From positions 1 through 64,000 of the forward strand of contig NZ_WUMO01000012.1 in NCBI RefSeq assembly GCF_009826975.1: a DNA stretch of 64,000 nt, written 5' to 3'. The notes beneath the pieces are model-generated. The model saw only the letters and a list, made by a program, of their open reading frames with translations, searched no databases and was not told the DNA's origin. The stretch is from Flavobacterium sp. HBTb2-11-1. GTDB taxonomy: Bacteria > Bacteroidota > Bacteroidia > Flavobacteriales > Flavobacteriaceae. A program made the position numbers and the translations under genes. Positions 14,857 through 23,433 of the stretch are shown here, one piece after another; positions within the stretch are counted from its first letter, which is position 1; every line of letters begins with the position of its first letter.

Positions 14857-16626
14857 TTAGGGTTCAACCATTGCAGTTATCGCTTGTAAAAACCACGCAG
14901 AATGCGGAATCCATTGTTCGGTCCAGCGCCATTCATTTCCTTTGTCTTCTGTCTTAAAATCAATTCCGGAGCCATCTCCGTTTCCATCTTTACCCGTAAT
15001 TCCGTTAGAAATACCACCTTTTTCAGATCCATGTCCGTAATTAGAATGCATGTAAGGAACATTATTCTCGCCAAATTTGTACAAAAAGCACATAGAATAC
15101 GGATTGCAGCCTAAAATCCATGATAGCTGCTGCGACGCATACAAATCGAGCAACTTTTTTGTGCTGTTGTTTTTTTGAAGCGAAATGCTTTTTCCGCCTT
15201 CTATTGCTGCTGTTGCCAACGAAGCCAATCGTGCATTTTCGCCTTGCCACCACCAGCCGGTTTCATTATCATGTGGAATAAAAAATCCGTCTTGGATTTT
15301 ATCATTAAATAAAAAACTTTGCCTAGCGTAACCAAACGGATTAGTGACGTTGTTTGTAACGGCTAAATTGTATTCCAAAGCTTTTCTGATGACATTTTCT
15401 GCAGCAGCTTTTTCTTTATGATCAGATTCTTTCTTTAGATATCTTGTTAATGCGACAACAGGCAAACCAGCGTCGGCTGCATGCCAAAACGGACGATTTG
15501 CATCGTTGCTTGCAAACCAACCTTTATCCGTTATTCTATTTTCAAGTTTATGAGCCCATTTTCTGGCTTCATCTTTATAAAAATTATCATTGGTGGCAAT
15601 CCATAACTCCGTAGAAGCCATCAAAGCACAATAATCATCTATGATATTTTCTTTTCCGTCGTCATCATATTTTGTGTTATGGATTAAAAGGTGTGCATAA
15701 GCTCTTTTCGCTCCGTCTAGATATTGTTTTGAAGTGAAATCACCGTTTTTATTCCATTTTGAAATTCTGGCAAGTGACGCTATTGCCATTCCGGCACCTT
15801 CGCGAAAAGCAGATTGATATTCGTCAGTAGTAACGCTATTGGCTTTTAATCCTACGATTCTTCTTGCTGCAGGGTTTTTGTCAAAATAGCTGAAAACTAT
15901 CATATAAAAATAATCTTCATCTGAAAGACAGCGCATCATATAATCGGCACCCCAAATGGCTTCGTTATCGAGAGAATCTTTTATTTTCCAATGTACGAGC
16001 TTTTTTGAAATGCTTTCGGATGTGTTTATAAGTGACCAAGTTACCAAAGGGGTCTGCTGTGGCGATACAAAATTAGCGTAGGCTAAATGCGAAAAATACT
16101 TGCTCACATCTCCAGACGCATCGCACCATCCGCCGTGAACGTCTACCTTTTTTGTGCTTCCAAACAATAACATATTTTTGTCAGCTTCGAGTTCTTCAGG
16201 AGTATTGGCTCTTTGTTTATTGTAATACTGTACAATAGAAGAAATGGTTCGTTTTGCCAATATGTCTTCTTCAATTGAGAAACGGGCTGAAGTATAAATT
16301 TGATCTGCAATTTTGAATGCTACTTTGTAGTTCCCTGGTTTTTGAAAAGAAGAAAAGTCGGCTTTATAATAAAAATTACCCAGTTTCCAGTCGTCGACAC
16401 TTTCTGCCTTTCCAATTTTAGAGGTGAAAACCGTTTTTCCAGAATCAGCATCTATAATGTCAAAAGTTGAATTCAAAAGATTGCTTTGATGTTCAATAAT
16501 AGCAATTTTTGGACTTTTTGGATCAAAGCCAACTTGATTTACATGGATGATAGTTTTGCTATAAGCTGAAATAGAAATAAACAAAACGATCAGAACACAT
16601 CTTAGTTGTTTCCAGAGTTTTAGCAT
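14857..16626 (-). CDS. Glycoside hydrolase family 9 (endoglucanase-like)
   Basis: The 589-residue enzyme has a hydrophobic signal segment (residues 5-22), an N-terminal Ig-like cellulase domain (about 25-118, HVNQVGFDPKSPKIAII) and a GH9 catalytic (alpha/alpha)6 barrel. The catalytic aspartates are in GGWCDASGDVSKY (D169, D173) and the general acid is E570 in RWTEQWIPHS near the C-terminus. Family members hydrolyse beta-1,4-glucans or act as exo-glucosidases on oligosaccharides. A ThuA gene follows after 25 bases. There is no SusC/SusD pair or regulator here, so this is not a full polysaccharide locus. The predicted cleavage site leaves Lys at +1, unlike the other secreted proteins of the window. 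Confidence 0.88.
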   Translation of the reverse strand: MLKLWKQLRCVLIVLFISISAYSKTIIHVNQVGFDPKSPKIAIIEHQSNLLNSTFDIIDADSGKTVFTSKIGKAESVDDWKLGNFYYKADFSSFQKPGNYKVAFKIADQIYTSARFSIEEDILAKRTISSIVQYYNKQRANTPEELEADKNMLLFGSTKKVDVHGGWCDASGDVSKYFSHLAYANFVSPQQTPLVTWSLINTSESISKKLVHWKIKDSLDNEAIWGADYMMRCLSDEDYFYMIVFSYFDKNPAARRIVGLKANSVTTDEYQSAFREGAGMAIASLARISKWNKNGDFTSKQYLDGAKRAYAHLLIHNTKYDDDGKENIIDDYCALMASTELWIATNDNFYKDEARKWAHKLENRITDKGWFASNDANRPFWHAADAGLPVVALTRYLKKESDHKEKAAAENVIRKALEYNLAVTNNVTNPFGYARQSFLFNDKIQDGFFIPHDNETGWWWQGENARLASLATAAIEGGKSISLQKNNSTKKLLDLYASQQLSWILGCNPYSMCFLYKFGENNVPYMHSNYGHGSEKGGISNGITGKDGNGDGSGIDFKTEDKGNEWRWTEQWIPHSAWFLQAITAMVEP

Positions 16627-16808
16627 GGTTTTAGTTTTTAGGTAGAAGTGGCAAATTACAAAAAAGAGAAAATTTTTCTACGCTAAATAGTTTTGCAATA
16701 AAAGCAGGAAATATAGGATGTGAGCACGTTTTATTAGGAGTTTATGCCTTAATTTAAAAATTTATGATGTGTATTTGATGTGATTTTTATGAAATGATTA
16801 GGACTTTT

Positions 16809-17012
16809 TTAATTCATTATCCTTTTCACATTTTCCATTTGATTAAAGCATCTAGAATGAATTTCAAGACCTTCTATATACTGTTCGAGGCTCATTCCGT
16901 ATAAATTTGGAATGTTTTCTAAATTGTTTTCGTTTGAGGACGAGATCTTAAATTGGTTTTGAAAAGATTCGGAATGGTTATTTTCTTTTTGGTTGTTATG
17001 ATGAGTTGTCAT
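16809..17012 (-). CDS. Small hypothetical protein
   Basis: A 67-residue polar protein rich in Asn, Gln and Glu, with a C-terminal part (LYGMSLEQYIEGLEIHSRCF) that could form helices. There are no membrane segments or recognised motifs. It begins 34 bases after the stop of the preceding small gene on the same strand, so the two are probably co-transcribed from the regulator-type promoter at 17330-17440. Coding status is likely but not certain. Confidence 0.5.
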   Translation of the reverse strand: MTTHHNNQKENNHSESFQNQFKISSSNENNLENIPNLYGMSLEQYIEGLEIHSRCFNQMENVKRIMN

Positions 17013-17046
17013 AAATGGCTTTGGTTGAAATGGTTGTAGTATGTTT

Positions 17047-17322
17047 TTAAGATTGCGAGGTTAAAAGTTTTATTTTTTCTATTGCAAGTTTATTCTCGTT
17101 TGCAACTTCTACTAATGCAAGCAAAATGTCGTTTCTGAGTATGGTTTTATTTCTGACGTTTCGAATTAATGATTTACTTGGAGCAGGCTGCCCTTTTTTT
17201 ACGATACAAGCAATTGTAAGATCCACATACGTAACGGGTAAATGCTTATCTATAAATTCATAAGCTTTTTTATTGTGAGAATTATCTTCTTTAAAATTGC
17301 TATTATTGATTAATTTTGACAT
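17047..17322 (-). CDS. Small putative DNA-binding protein
   Basis: The 91-residue protein has a central region reading LPVTYVDLTIACIVKKGQ then SKSLIRNVRNKTILRNDILLALVEVANENK. Its arrangement of short helices and a basic turn resembles small flavobacterial helix-turn-helix regulators. This resemblance is by eye. It is divergent from a clear Xre-type HTH gene 122 bases away and lies upstream of a second small gene. A regulator or regulator-like accessory protein is the best guess. Confidence 0.5.
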   Translation of the reverse strand: MSKLINNSNFKEDNSHNKKAYEFIDKHLPVTYVDLTIACIVKKGQPAPSKSLIRNVRNKTILRNDILLALVEVANENKLAIEKIKLLTSQS

Positions 17323-17368
17323 ATATTTGCTAATAATTATTTGTATGTATTTTATTACGTGTAAATGT

Positions 17369-17395
17369 AAGAATAATATTATATTATTTATTCTT
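17369..17395. promoter_or_regulatory. Possible operator between divergent small regulators
   Basis: AAGAATAA (17369-17376) and TTATTCTT (17388-17395) are perfect inverted repeats 11 bases apart. They lie in the middle of a very AT-rich gap between the 91-residue gene and the HTH gene, where a shared operator would be expected. Confidence 0.35.
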
Positions 17396-17444
17396 TTTTA
17401 TGTTAAAAAATATATTATAGCTATATTTTGTTTGAATTTTAATA

Positions 17445-17768
17445 ATGATGTATCACGAGAAACTAAGTAAATTCTTTAAGGATAAAGGATTAAAGCAAAA
17501 GGAAGTAGGAGCAATTTTAGGATTTAGCCCTGCAATGATTGGAAGATATTTGCACGGAACAGCTAGTATAGGTTCTGAATTTATTATTAGCTTAAGTAAA
17601 AATTTTCCAGATGTGGATTTGAATGATCTTTTTGCCGATGAGCAAAATAAGGTTAATGAAGTTGGGCCAGTGTACGAGAAGCAGAATATCTTGAATGACT
17701 TACAAGAAATTGAAGGTCGTATTCATAATATTCGCCTTCGTCTGGCAGACAAAAAGTTTGAGGAATGA
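17445..17768 (+). CDS. Xre-family helix-turn-helix regulator
   Basis: The 107-residue protein has a Cro/cI-type HTH in residues 4-62 (EKLSKFFKDKGLKQKEVGAI, FSPAMIGRYLHGTASIGSE). Its C-terminal helix (ILNDLQEIEGRIHNIRLRL) may dimerise. It starts with ATGATG, so residue 1 or 2 may be the true start. It is divergent from two small genes in a cI/cro-like arrangement, but no phage structural, integrase or toxin gene is present nearby. A terminator follows. Confidence 0.8.
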   Translation: MMYHEKLSKFFKDKGLKQKEVGAILGFSPAMIGRYLHGTASIGSEFIISLSKNFPDVDLNDLFADEQNKVNEVGPVYEKQNILNDLQEIEGRIHNIRLRLADKKFEE

Positions 17769-17819
17769 TAGAATGTTTTCCAAAAAGTATCTAACAATTT
17801 AAAATGTCACAGTATTAAT

Positions 17820-17849
17820 TAAACCGCTCTTTTTGAGTGGTTTTTTTGT
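17820..17849 (+). terminator. Terminator of the Xre gene
   Basis: AAACCGCTC and GAGTGGTTT form a stem with loop TTTTT, followed by a T-run; one G-T pair. Confidence 0.75.
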
Positions 17850-17938
17850 TTAAAATACTCCTTTTTTATTTAAATCTACGCTTACAGTTTAAGTTTTTTT
17901 TTACTAAATTTGATTAACAATTTCTAGCAGTAACCAAT

Positions 17939-19042
17939 ATGGAAAAATTAAAACGACCGGTTTATGTTAAACCAGGAGCAGATGATTTTTTTAAAAAGAT
18001 GCGTTTAGAAGTGAATGAAACGGTCTTAAAAAACTCGTCTTTGTATGTATTAAACGTTGTGAAGTCTTTAGGGCTTCTGGCAGTATTTTTTTTGTTCTAC
18101 GCCTGTATTTTAATTTTCGGAAACCAGACACCTTTTTTATTTCTTTTTTACATTTTGTCTGGAATTACAATGATCGTTTTGTTTATAAATGCTTTTCATG
18201 ATGCTGCACATGGAGCTTTGTTTAAAAAGCCAAAGCATAATGAATGGTTTTTATATGTTTTAGAACTCTTCGGGAGTAATCACTGGCTTTGGATGCGACG
18301 CCATATAAGTCTGCATCATGCGTATCCAAACGTACCAGATTGGGACGTAGATATCAAACAGAGCGATATTATTAGAATATTTCCAAATAGTCCGCTGTTT
18401 AATTATCATAAGTATCAGCACATTTATATGTGGTTTATTTATCCTTTTTACAGCCTCAATTGGCTTTATATTAGAGATTTTAAAGATTTCTTTGGCACAA
18501 AGGATAATTATGTAAAAAAAGTAGTAGATAAAATTCCGAGACAAGAAGTGTATAGACTGTTTGCTGCTAAGATCATCAATCTTGTTTATTTGCTTTTTAT
18601 CCCGATGATGTTGTTAAGTCAGCCTTGGTATATGGTGCTTTTTGCGTGGCTGTCAATGCATTTATGTGGTAGTGCGCTTGGCGTAGTGGCATTGGTTTCA
18701 ACTCACGTTGACGAAGATGCTCATTTTCCGCATGCGGATGAAGACGGAAATCTTTCCGATACTTGGGTAATGCACCAAATGATTGTGACTAAAGATTTTA
18801 GTACAGAAAGCAAATTGGCTAATTTTCTTTATGGCGGGTTTACACACCATGTAGCGCATCATCTTTTTCCTGCAGTTGGACATACCTATTATCCTTATAT
18901 TACGCCAATTATAAGACGTTATGCAGAGGAATACGGTCTGCCTTACACTTCGTATCCGTTTTATCACGCAGTTCGTTCCCATTTTAGAATGCTCAAAGAC
19001 AAAGGTGTAAAAGAGAATATTTTAGTTACGGGAGAAATATAG
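17939..19042 (+). CDS. Membrane fatty acid desaturase
   Basis: The 367-residue protein has the three histidine boxes of membrane di-iron desaturases: H87DAAH (FINAFHDAAHG), H122ISLHH and H304VAHH (FTHHVAHHLFP). Four or more membrane segments surround them. It resembles the acyl-CoA/acyl-lipid desaturases annotated as linoleoyl-CoA desaturase-like; position specificity is unknown. A TAAATTTG -7 box lies at 17905-17912, without a good -33 box. Unsaturated acyl chains would adjust membrane fluidity. A terminator shared with the convergent lipoprotein gene follows. Confidence 0.88.
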   Translation: MEKLKRPVYVKPGADDFFKKMRLEVNETVLKNSSLYVLNVVKSLGLLAVFFLFYACILIFGNQTPFLFLFYILSGITMIVLFINAFHDAAHGALFKKPKHNEWFLYVLELFGSNHWLWMRRHISLHHAYPNVPDWDVDIKQSDIIRIFPNSPLFNYHKYQHIYMWFIYPFYSLNWLYIRDFKDFFGTKDNYVKKVVDKIPRQEVYRLFAAKIINLVYLLFIPMMLLSQPWYMVLFAWLSMHLCGSALGVVALVSTHVDEDAHFPHADEDGNLSDTWVMHQMIVTKDFSTESKLANFLYGGFTHHVAHHLFPAVGHTYYPYITPIIRRYAEEYGLPYTSYPFYHAVRSHFRMLKDKGVKENILVTGEI

Positions 19043-19058
19043 TTTTCAAAATATTTAA

Positions 19059-19092
19059 TAAAAAAAAAGCGGTTTTTAAGCCGCTTTTTTTA
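19059..19092. terminator. Bidirectional terminator
   Basis: AAAAAAGCGG, loop TTTTTAAG, CCGCTTTTTT: a stem with A-run and T-run on opposite sides, placed between the convergent desaturase and lipoprotein genes. Confidence 0.88.
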
Positions 19093-19101
19093 TGATCGTA
19101 A

Positions 19102-19623
19102 TTATTTTTTAATTTCTGTATTCTCTTTTTTGATATTTAGATCTTTCAAGAAGTTACCTTTTATTGCAATCTCAAAATTATCTTCTTTAAAAATGGTCAA
19201 TTTTGATTCTGAAAATTTATAGACGTTGATTTTATTGTTTTTAACATCAATGTATAAATCATAAGAATAAGTGCCACAATCGTGCTGCTTACAACCCCAA
19301 GCATGGAGTATATTATCTTGTTTTTCAAAAGGGGTTTCCGTATTCCATTTTTTTACCATTTGATCGTAATCAGATCCTAACAATTTTTTTAATCTCGATG
19401 CCAAACTGCTTTTAGTTAAAAACTGTGTTCCAACGACACTTTTATCTACTAAATTATATAAAGTATCGTTCGGATTTATAGTAGTGCTGTCTGTCTTTAA
19501 AGCCTCAGTTTTTATAGAAGTGGAATCTGTTGTAGGAACTTCTTTTGCAATGTCTTTTTTGCATGAAAACAAGATTAAACTGCTAGCAATAACTATTGAA
19601 ATGTATTTGGTTCTATAATTCAT
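19102..19623 (-). CDS. Ivy-like lysozyme-inhibitor lipoprotein
   Basis: The 173-residue lipoprotein has a lipobox LILFSC with C21 as the lipid site, then a Thr/Ser-rich linker. The mature domain carries CKQHDC (111-116) in the context HAWGCKQHDCGTYSYDLYID. The Ivy family (inhibitors of C-type lysozyme) is recognised by the loop CKPHDC, which inserts into the lysozyme active site; here one residue differs (Q for P) and both cysteines and the His-Asp pair are kept. The overall length of the domain (about 110 residues) also fits Ivy. The protein would be anchored in the envelope. The D-Ala-D-Ala dipeptidase gene next to it is divergent. Confidence 0.65.
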   Translation of the reverse strand: MNYRTKYISIVIASSLILFSCKKDIAKEVPTTDSTSIKTEALKTDSTTINPNDTLYNLVDKSVVGTQFLTKSSLASRLKKLLGSDYDQMVKKWNTETPFEKQDNILHAWGCKQHDCGTYSYDLYIDVKNNKINVYKFSESKLTIFKEDNFEIAIKGNFLKDLNIKKENTEIKK

Positions 19624-19829
19624 AATATAACTGATTTTAGAATGAATAATTTAGTTGCAAAGTTGTAATGGTTTAATTTTCATAAAGATATTAAATATAA
19701 TGTTTGTTTTGAAAGTAATGTATGACGGGTTTTGAATTGAAAAAAATAAACTTAAAAATTTAAGATATTATCATAAGAACCAATTTTTAAGATTTTTTGT
19801 TTAACTTCAATTTTTAAAATTGTCTTACA

Positions 19830-20477
19830 ATGAATCATACTTTCAAAATTTTAGTCTTTTTTCTTTTAGGAATAGGTTTTTTACAAGCTCAGAATGAAGT
19901 TTACATTTCTCCTGCAGAAGTTAAGATTTCTGATACTGCGTTTGTAAATCTAAGAGATTATAGCAACGATTTTGTTTATGATATGAAATATGCCACAGAT
20001 GATAATTTCTTAAAAACTAAAGTTTATGATTGCGCTGAATGCATGCTTCGTTTAAAAACTGTAAAAGCCTTAATTGCGGCCAATAAGGATTTTTTGAAGA
20101 AAGGCTACAGAATCAAATTATATGATTGTTATAGGCCTTTAGATATTCAGAAAAAAATGTGGGAGATTGTATCGGATCCTATTTATGTGGCAGATCCAAA
20201 AAAAGGCTCCATTCATAACAGAGGAGGAGCCGTAGACATTTCTTTAGTAGATATAACAGGAAAAGAAGTCGATATGGGAACTTCTTTTGATTTTTTTGGA
20301 ATTATGGCGAGTCATAATTTTAAACAGCTTTCAAAAGAAATTCTTTCTAATAGAGCTTATTTAAAAAAGACCATGATTAAAAATGGTTTCAACTCTTTTG
20401 ATTCTGAGTGGTGGCATTATAATTTAAAAACAGGTTTAAAAGATAGTGTTTCCAATCAGAAATGGAAATGCGATTAA
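19830..20477 (+). CDS. Secreted D-alanyl-D-alanine dipeptidase (M15D, VanX-like)
   Basis: The 215-residue protein has a signal peptide ending LQA before Q21. The VanX/DdpX motifs follow: YDCYRP with R102, SIHNRGGAVD with zinc ligands H129 and D136, and EWWH with E193 (catalytic base) and H196 (zinc ligand). Such enzymes hydrolyse free D-Ala-D-Ala; secreted versions are thought to scavenge cell-wall dipeptide rather than confer glycopeptide resistance. No vanHA genes are nearby. It converges with the next gene, leaving 3 bases. Confidence 0.87.
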   Translation: MNHTFKILVFFLLGIGFLQAQNEVYISPAEVKISDTAFVNLRDYSNDFVYDMKYATDDNFLKTKVYDCAECMLRLKTVKALIAANKDFLKKGYRIKLYDCYRPLDIQKKMWEIVSDPIYVADPKKGSIHNRGGAVDISLVDITGKEVDMGTSFDFFGIMASHNFKQLSKEILSNRAYLKKTMIKNGFNSFDSEWWHYNLKTGLKDSVSNQKWKCD

Positions 20478-20480
20478 AAA

Positions 20481-21047
20481 TTACTCGACGCACCTGATAT
20501 TGTCCATAAAATAAGTATTCGGATTAGTCACTTTTCCAGTTAGTTCCGAGGTAAGTTCTCGTTTTACGATATAATCTTCGGTATTCGTAAGATATTTAAT
20601 TCGCATTATTGAAATTGGAGATTTTTTCAACTCTTCATAATTGTCTTTCATAAACATAAAAATCCCAGTATTGATTCGGTTGTCAAAACCTTTGTCATCA
20701 CGAACAAGTGTGCCACAGTTTTCTTGATTAATGTGCATGAGAGTTACAATTTTTCCGTTTTCTAATTGCAAGAATATTTTCGAGTTTTTATCAAAACAAT
20801 TTGCCTTAATAAAATCTTTGCTTTTTTGGATAGATTGAAGGTTTAATGTAGGCAGACCATCAGTTTGTGCTAAAGAGAAGAAAATATAATTAAAGCTTCC
20901 GCCAAAATATTTTTCACTCATTAAATATTCATTGGTTACTTTATAAGATCCGATAGAATCATTTACATTGACACTATATTCACAAGGTTTTTGGGCAAAT
21001 GCGGTAAAGGTTAGTAAGAAAAGAGTTAGTGTAATTAATTGTTTCAT
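20481..21047 (-). CDS. Secreted protein of unknown function
   Basis: The 188-residue protein has a clear signal peptide (ITLTLFLLTFTAFA before Q19). The mature part has four cysteines (including EYS...KPCEY near the start and NIRCVE at the end) and alternating hydrophobic residues suggesting a beta-rich domain. No known motif is recognised. The methyltransferase gene 4 bases upstream on the same strand makes it the last gene of an operon with AI-2E transporter and THUMP-like genes, which look functionally unrelated. Confidence 0.7.
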   Translation of the reverse strand: MKQLITLTLFLLTFTAFAQKPCEYSVNVNDSIGSYKVTNEYLMSEKYFGGSFNYIFFSLAQTDGLPTLNLQSIQKSKDFIKANCFDKNSKIFLQLENGKIVTLMHINQENCGTLVRDDKGFDNRINTGIFMFMKDNYEELKKSPISIMRIKYLTNTEDYIVKRELTSELTGKVTNPNTYFMDNIRCVE

Positions 21048-21051
21048 TGCG

Positions 21052-22233
21052 TTAGATTATTTTGGTGCAAATTAAAACTATTTTGTTATCTTTTACATCT
21101 GTTGTAAAAAAACAATACAAATTACCGCCATTTTTTATTTTCCACTTTTTTCGGATGTTTTCAACCGTTTCAGGAAAATTGCGAGTAGTGATATTAGCCT
21201 GAGTGTTGGCTAATTCATTTTTCATTTCAGTTTTATTGTACGGAATGACCTTTTGAACCTCAAATTTTCTTCCCGGAAAATCAATTAGATTTTCTGAAGT
21301 ATATAAATGCGAATGTTTGTGTAGTTTATTGATATTAAAAATTGCGCTGACTTCGTCAAAACCGCCCGATTTCATGATTGCGGCATTGGGTTCGTAGAGA
21401 TATTGCTGAGGCAAACCATAAGAAAACGATATTGTTTCTTTGCCTAAAACAAACTCAAAAGTTTCTGTTTTTTCTTTTAAAATGTTGGCAGTTTTTAAAG
21501 TTATTTCGCCAAAATATCCTTTGTGAATTTCAAAGAGCAGTTCTTTAACTTCGTTTTCTAGAGCAATGATGTGAATGTTCTTTACATTTTTTAATTCTGA
21601 TAATCCGGCAGAAATATCCAGTAAAGGCGCAGTCTTGATTAAAATAGAATCTGATTTTTCGAAATAAAAATCAAGCAGTTCAGGAACATTTGGCAAACAG
21701 TCTTTCAGCATGAAAACTTTACCTTTGCTGTCGTTTCTTCGTGAAGGATCAATATAAATCCAGTCAAACTTTTGATTGGTTTCTTCTAATAAATGAATTG
21801 AATCGCCAGCATGAAATAGGCAATTTTCAACTTGCAGCTGTTTAAAATTGTGCGATACGATTTCGGATAATTCTTCATTTATTTCACAATGTATAAGCGA
21901 CTTAAATTTCTTCAAAAAATAATAATCGTCAACACCAAAACCGCCAGTTAAATCAATAAGAGATTCTCCAGCTATTAAAGAAGCTTTGTAAGCTGCAGTT
22001 TTTTCTGAAGAAGTCTGTTCTACAGAAATCTTGCTTGGATAAATGATGTTTTTAGAATCAAACCAAGTCGGAAGTTTTTCCTTAGCTTTTGTTCGGGCCT
22101 CAATTTGATTTAAAATTAAAATCCAATCCACTTCTGGGAATGGATTTTTCTGCAACGCCAATTTTGTTATATCTGCACCCGTATTTTGAATTATAAATTC
22201 TTGAATTTCTGGATGCAAAATAGAAGTATTCAA
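21052..22233 (-). CDS. THUMP-like class I methyltransferase (PG_1098 family)
   Basis: A 393-residue protein with a SAM-binding domain in the middle (LIDLTGGFGVDDYYFLKKF, motif I; then IYIDPSRRNDSKGKVFMLKD, motif IV) and a C-terminal THUMP-like ferredoxin domain (NFPETVENIRKKWKIKNGG). This matches the PG_1098-type family common in Bacteroidota, whose RNA substrate is not established. It begins 2 bases after the AI-2E-type transporter stop, so translation is probably coupled. Confidence 0.85.
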   Translation of the reverse strand: MNTSILHPEIQEFIIQNTGADITKLALQKNPFPEVDWILILNQIEARTKAKEKLPTWFDSKNIIYPSKISVEQTSSEKTAAYKASLIAGESLIDLTGGFGVDDYYFLKKFKSLIHCEINEELSEIVSHNFKQLQVENCLFHAGDSIHLLEETNQKFDWIYIDPSRRNDSKGKVFMLKDCLPNVPELLDFYFEKSDSILIKTAPLLDISAGLSELKNVKNIHIIALENEVKELLFEIHKGYFGEITLKTANILKEKTETFEFVLGKETISFSYGLPQQYLYEPNAAIMKSGGFDEVSAIFNINKLHKHSHLYTSENLIDFPGRKFEVQKVIPYNKTEMKNELANTQANITTRNFPETVENIRKKWKIKNGGNLYCFFTTDVKDNKIVLICTKII

Positions 22234-22235
22234 TG

Positions 22236-23327
22236 CTAAATTTTTTCGGTTAATACAGACACAACTTTATTGTCAGGAAAAAATTCTTTTAAAATTACTT
22301 TTATCATGGTAAAGGCTGGTATTGCGATAATCATACCTACAATTCCAAACGTAATACCGCTGATTAAAATGACTAAGAATATTTCTAACGGATGCGAATT
22401 TACGCTTTTTGACGAAATTATCGGTTGGCTAATATTGTTGTCAATTGCCTGTACCAATAAAAAGCCAATAACGACGTAAATGGTTGTTGGAAGAATTTCT
22501 GATTGAAAATCTTGACCAATCATACTTATCATTGTTAAAATTGCTGCTAAAGTCGTTCCGATAATTGGTCCTAAATAAGGAATTATGTTTAGGATTGCAC
22601 ATAAGAAGGCAATTACAAAAGCATTTTTATTTCCGAAGATTAGCAATACGACAAGATAAAGAATAAATACAACAATTAATTGTAGCAAGAGACCAATAAA
22701 ATATCGGGTTAATAAGTGATTAATTTTTGTGATTGAATTCAAAATTTTATCTTCATTTGAATCAGGAAGGATTCTTCTTGCCTGATCTTTAAAAATTTCC
22801 TGATCTTTAATGAAAAAGAAAGTAATAAAAAATACAGATACCAATCCCATTCCCATATCGGCCATAAAATTGATAATCGAATTTATAAAACCAGTGAAGT
22901 AGCTGAAATCTAAGAATGATGTAAGCTTAGAATCTTTTATAATTTTATTTAAGTCAATATGCTGAATATTAAAGTATTCTTCAAGATGGGTTTCTGTTTC
23001 CATAAATTTAGTCTGAAGATGCGCTGTATCTAGAAGGGCTAGATTATTTGCTTGAGAAATAATTAAAGGAACAAACAACAAAATAAAGCCCACAATCAGA
23101 AAAATAAAAAAGATAATTGTCGTTGTAGCCGCCAATGAATTGCTGAATTTTAATTTGTTCTTTAAAAACAAGACCATCGGATTGGCTATTAGGCACAATA
23201 GTAACGAAATGCATAAATAAACAATAACTGTCTGAATCTCATATAAAAAATATAAAACGATGCCAATTAGTACGATTGTTGCTAAAGCTCTTAATATTCC
23301 GTTTGAAATAGTTTTTGATGTGATCAT
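22236..23327 (-). CDS. AI-2E (PerM/YdiK) family transporter
   Basis: The 363-residue protein has about eight membrane segments. Features of the family: the central GLLLQLIVVFILYLVVLLIF, then IPYLGPIIGT and the conserved VQAIDNNISQPIISSKSVNSH split over two positions. Family members export small molecules; some act in sodium or autoinducer efflux. Function here is unknown. It is the first gene of a three-gene operon with the THUMP-like methyltransferase and a secreted protein. Confidence 0.87.
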   Translation of the reverse strand: MITSKTISNGILRALATIVLIGIVLYFLYEIQTVIVYLCISLLLCLIANPMVLFLKNKLKFSNSLAATTTIIFFIFLIVGFILLFVPLIISQANNLALLDTAHLQTKFMETETHLEEYFNIQHIDLNKIIKDSKLTSFLDFSYFTGFINSIINFMADMGMGLVSVFFITFFFIKDQEIFKDQARRILPDSNEDKILNSITKINHLLTRYFIGLLLQLIVVFILYLVVLLIFGNKNAFVIAFLCAILNIIPYLGPIIGTTLAAILTMISMIGQDFQSEILPTTIYVVIGFLLVQAIDNNISQPIISSKSVNSHPLEIFLVILISGITFGIVGMIIAIPAFTMIKVILKEFFPDNKVVSVLTEKI

Positions 23328-23381
23328 GCTTAAAATTTAGACTATAAATATAGGAAAAAGCATTCTAAAATTTAGAGGTAA

Positions 23382-23414
23382 ACAAAAAAAGCGAGATGAA
23401 TACATCTCGCCTTT
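23382..23414 (-). terminator. Terminator of the M43 protease gene
   Basis: Read on the minus strand, GGCGAGATG and CATCTCGC form a stem followed by seven T. It lies 20 bases past the protease stop. Confidence 0.85.
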
Positions 23415-23433
23415 AATTAAGTTCTTTTTTATA

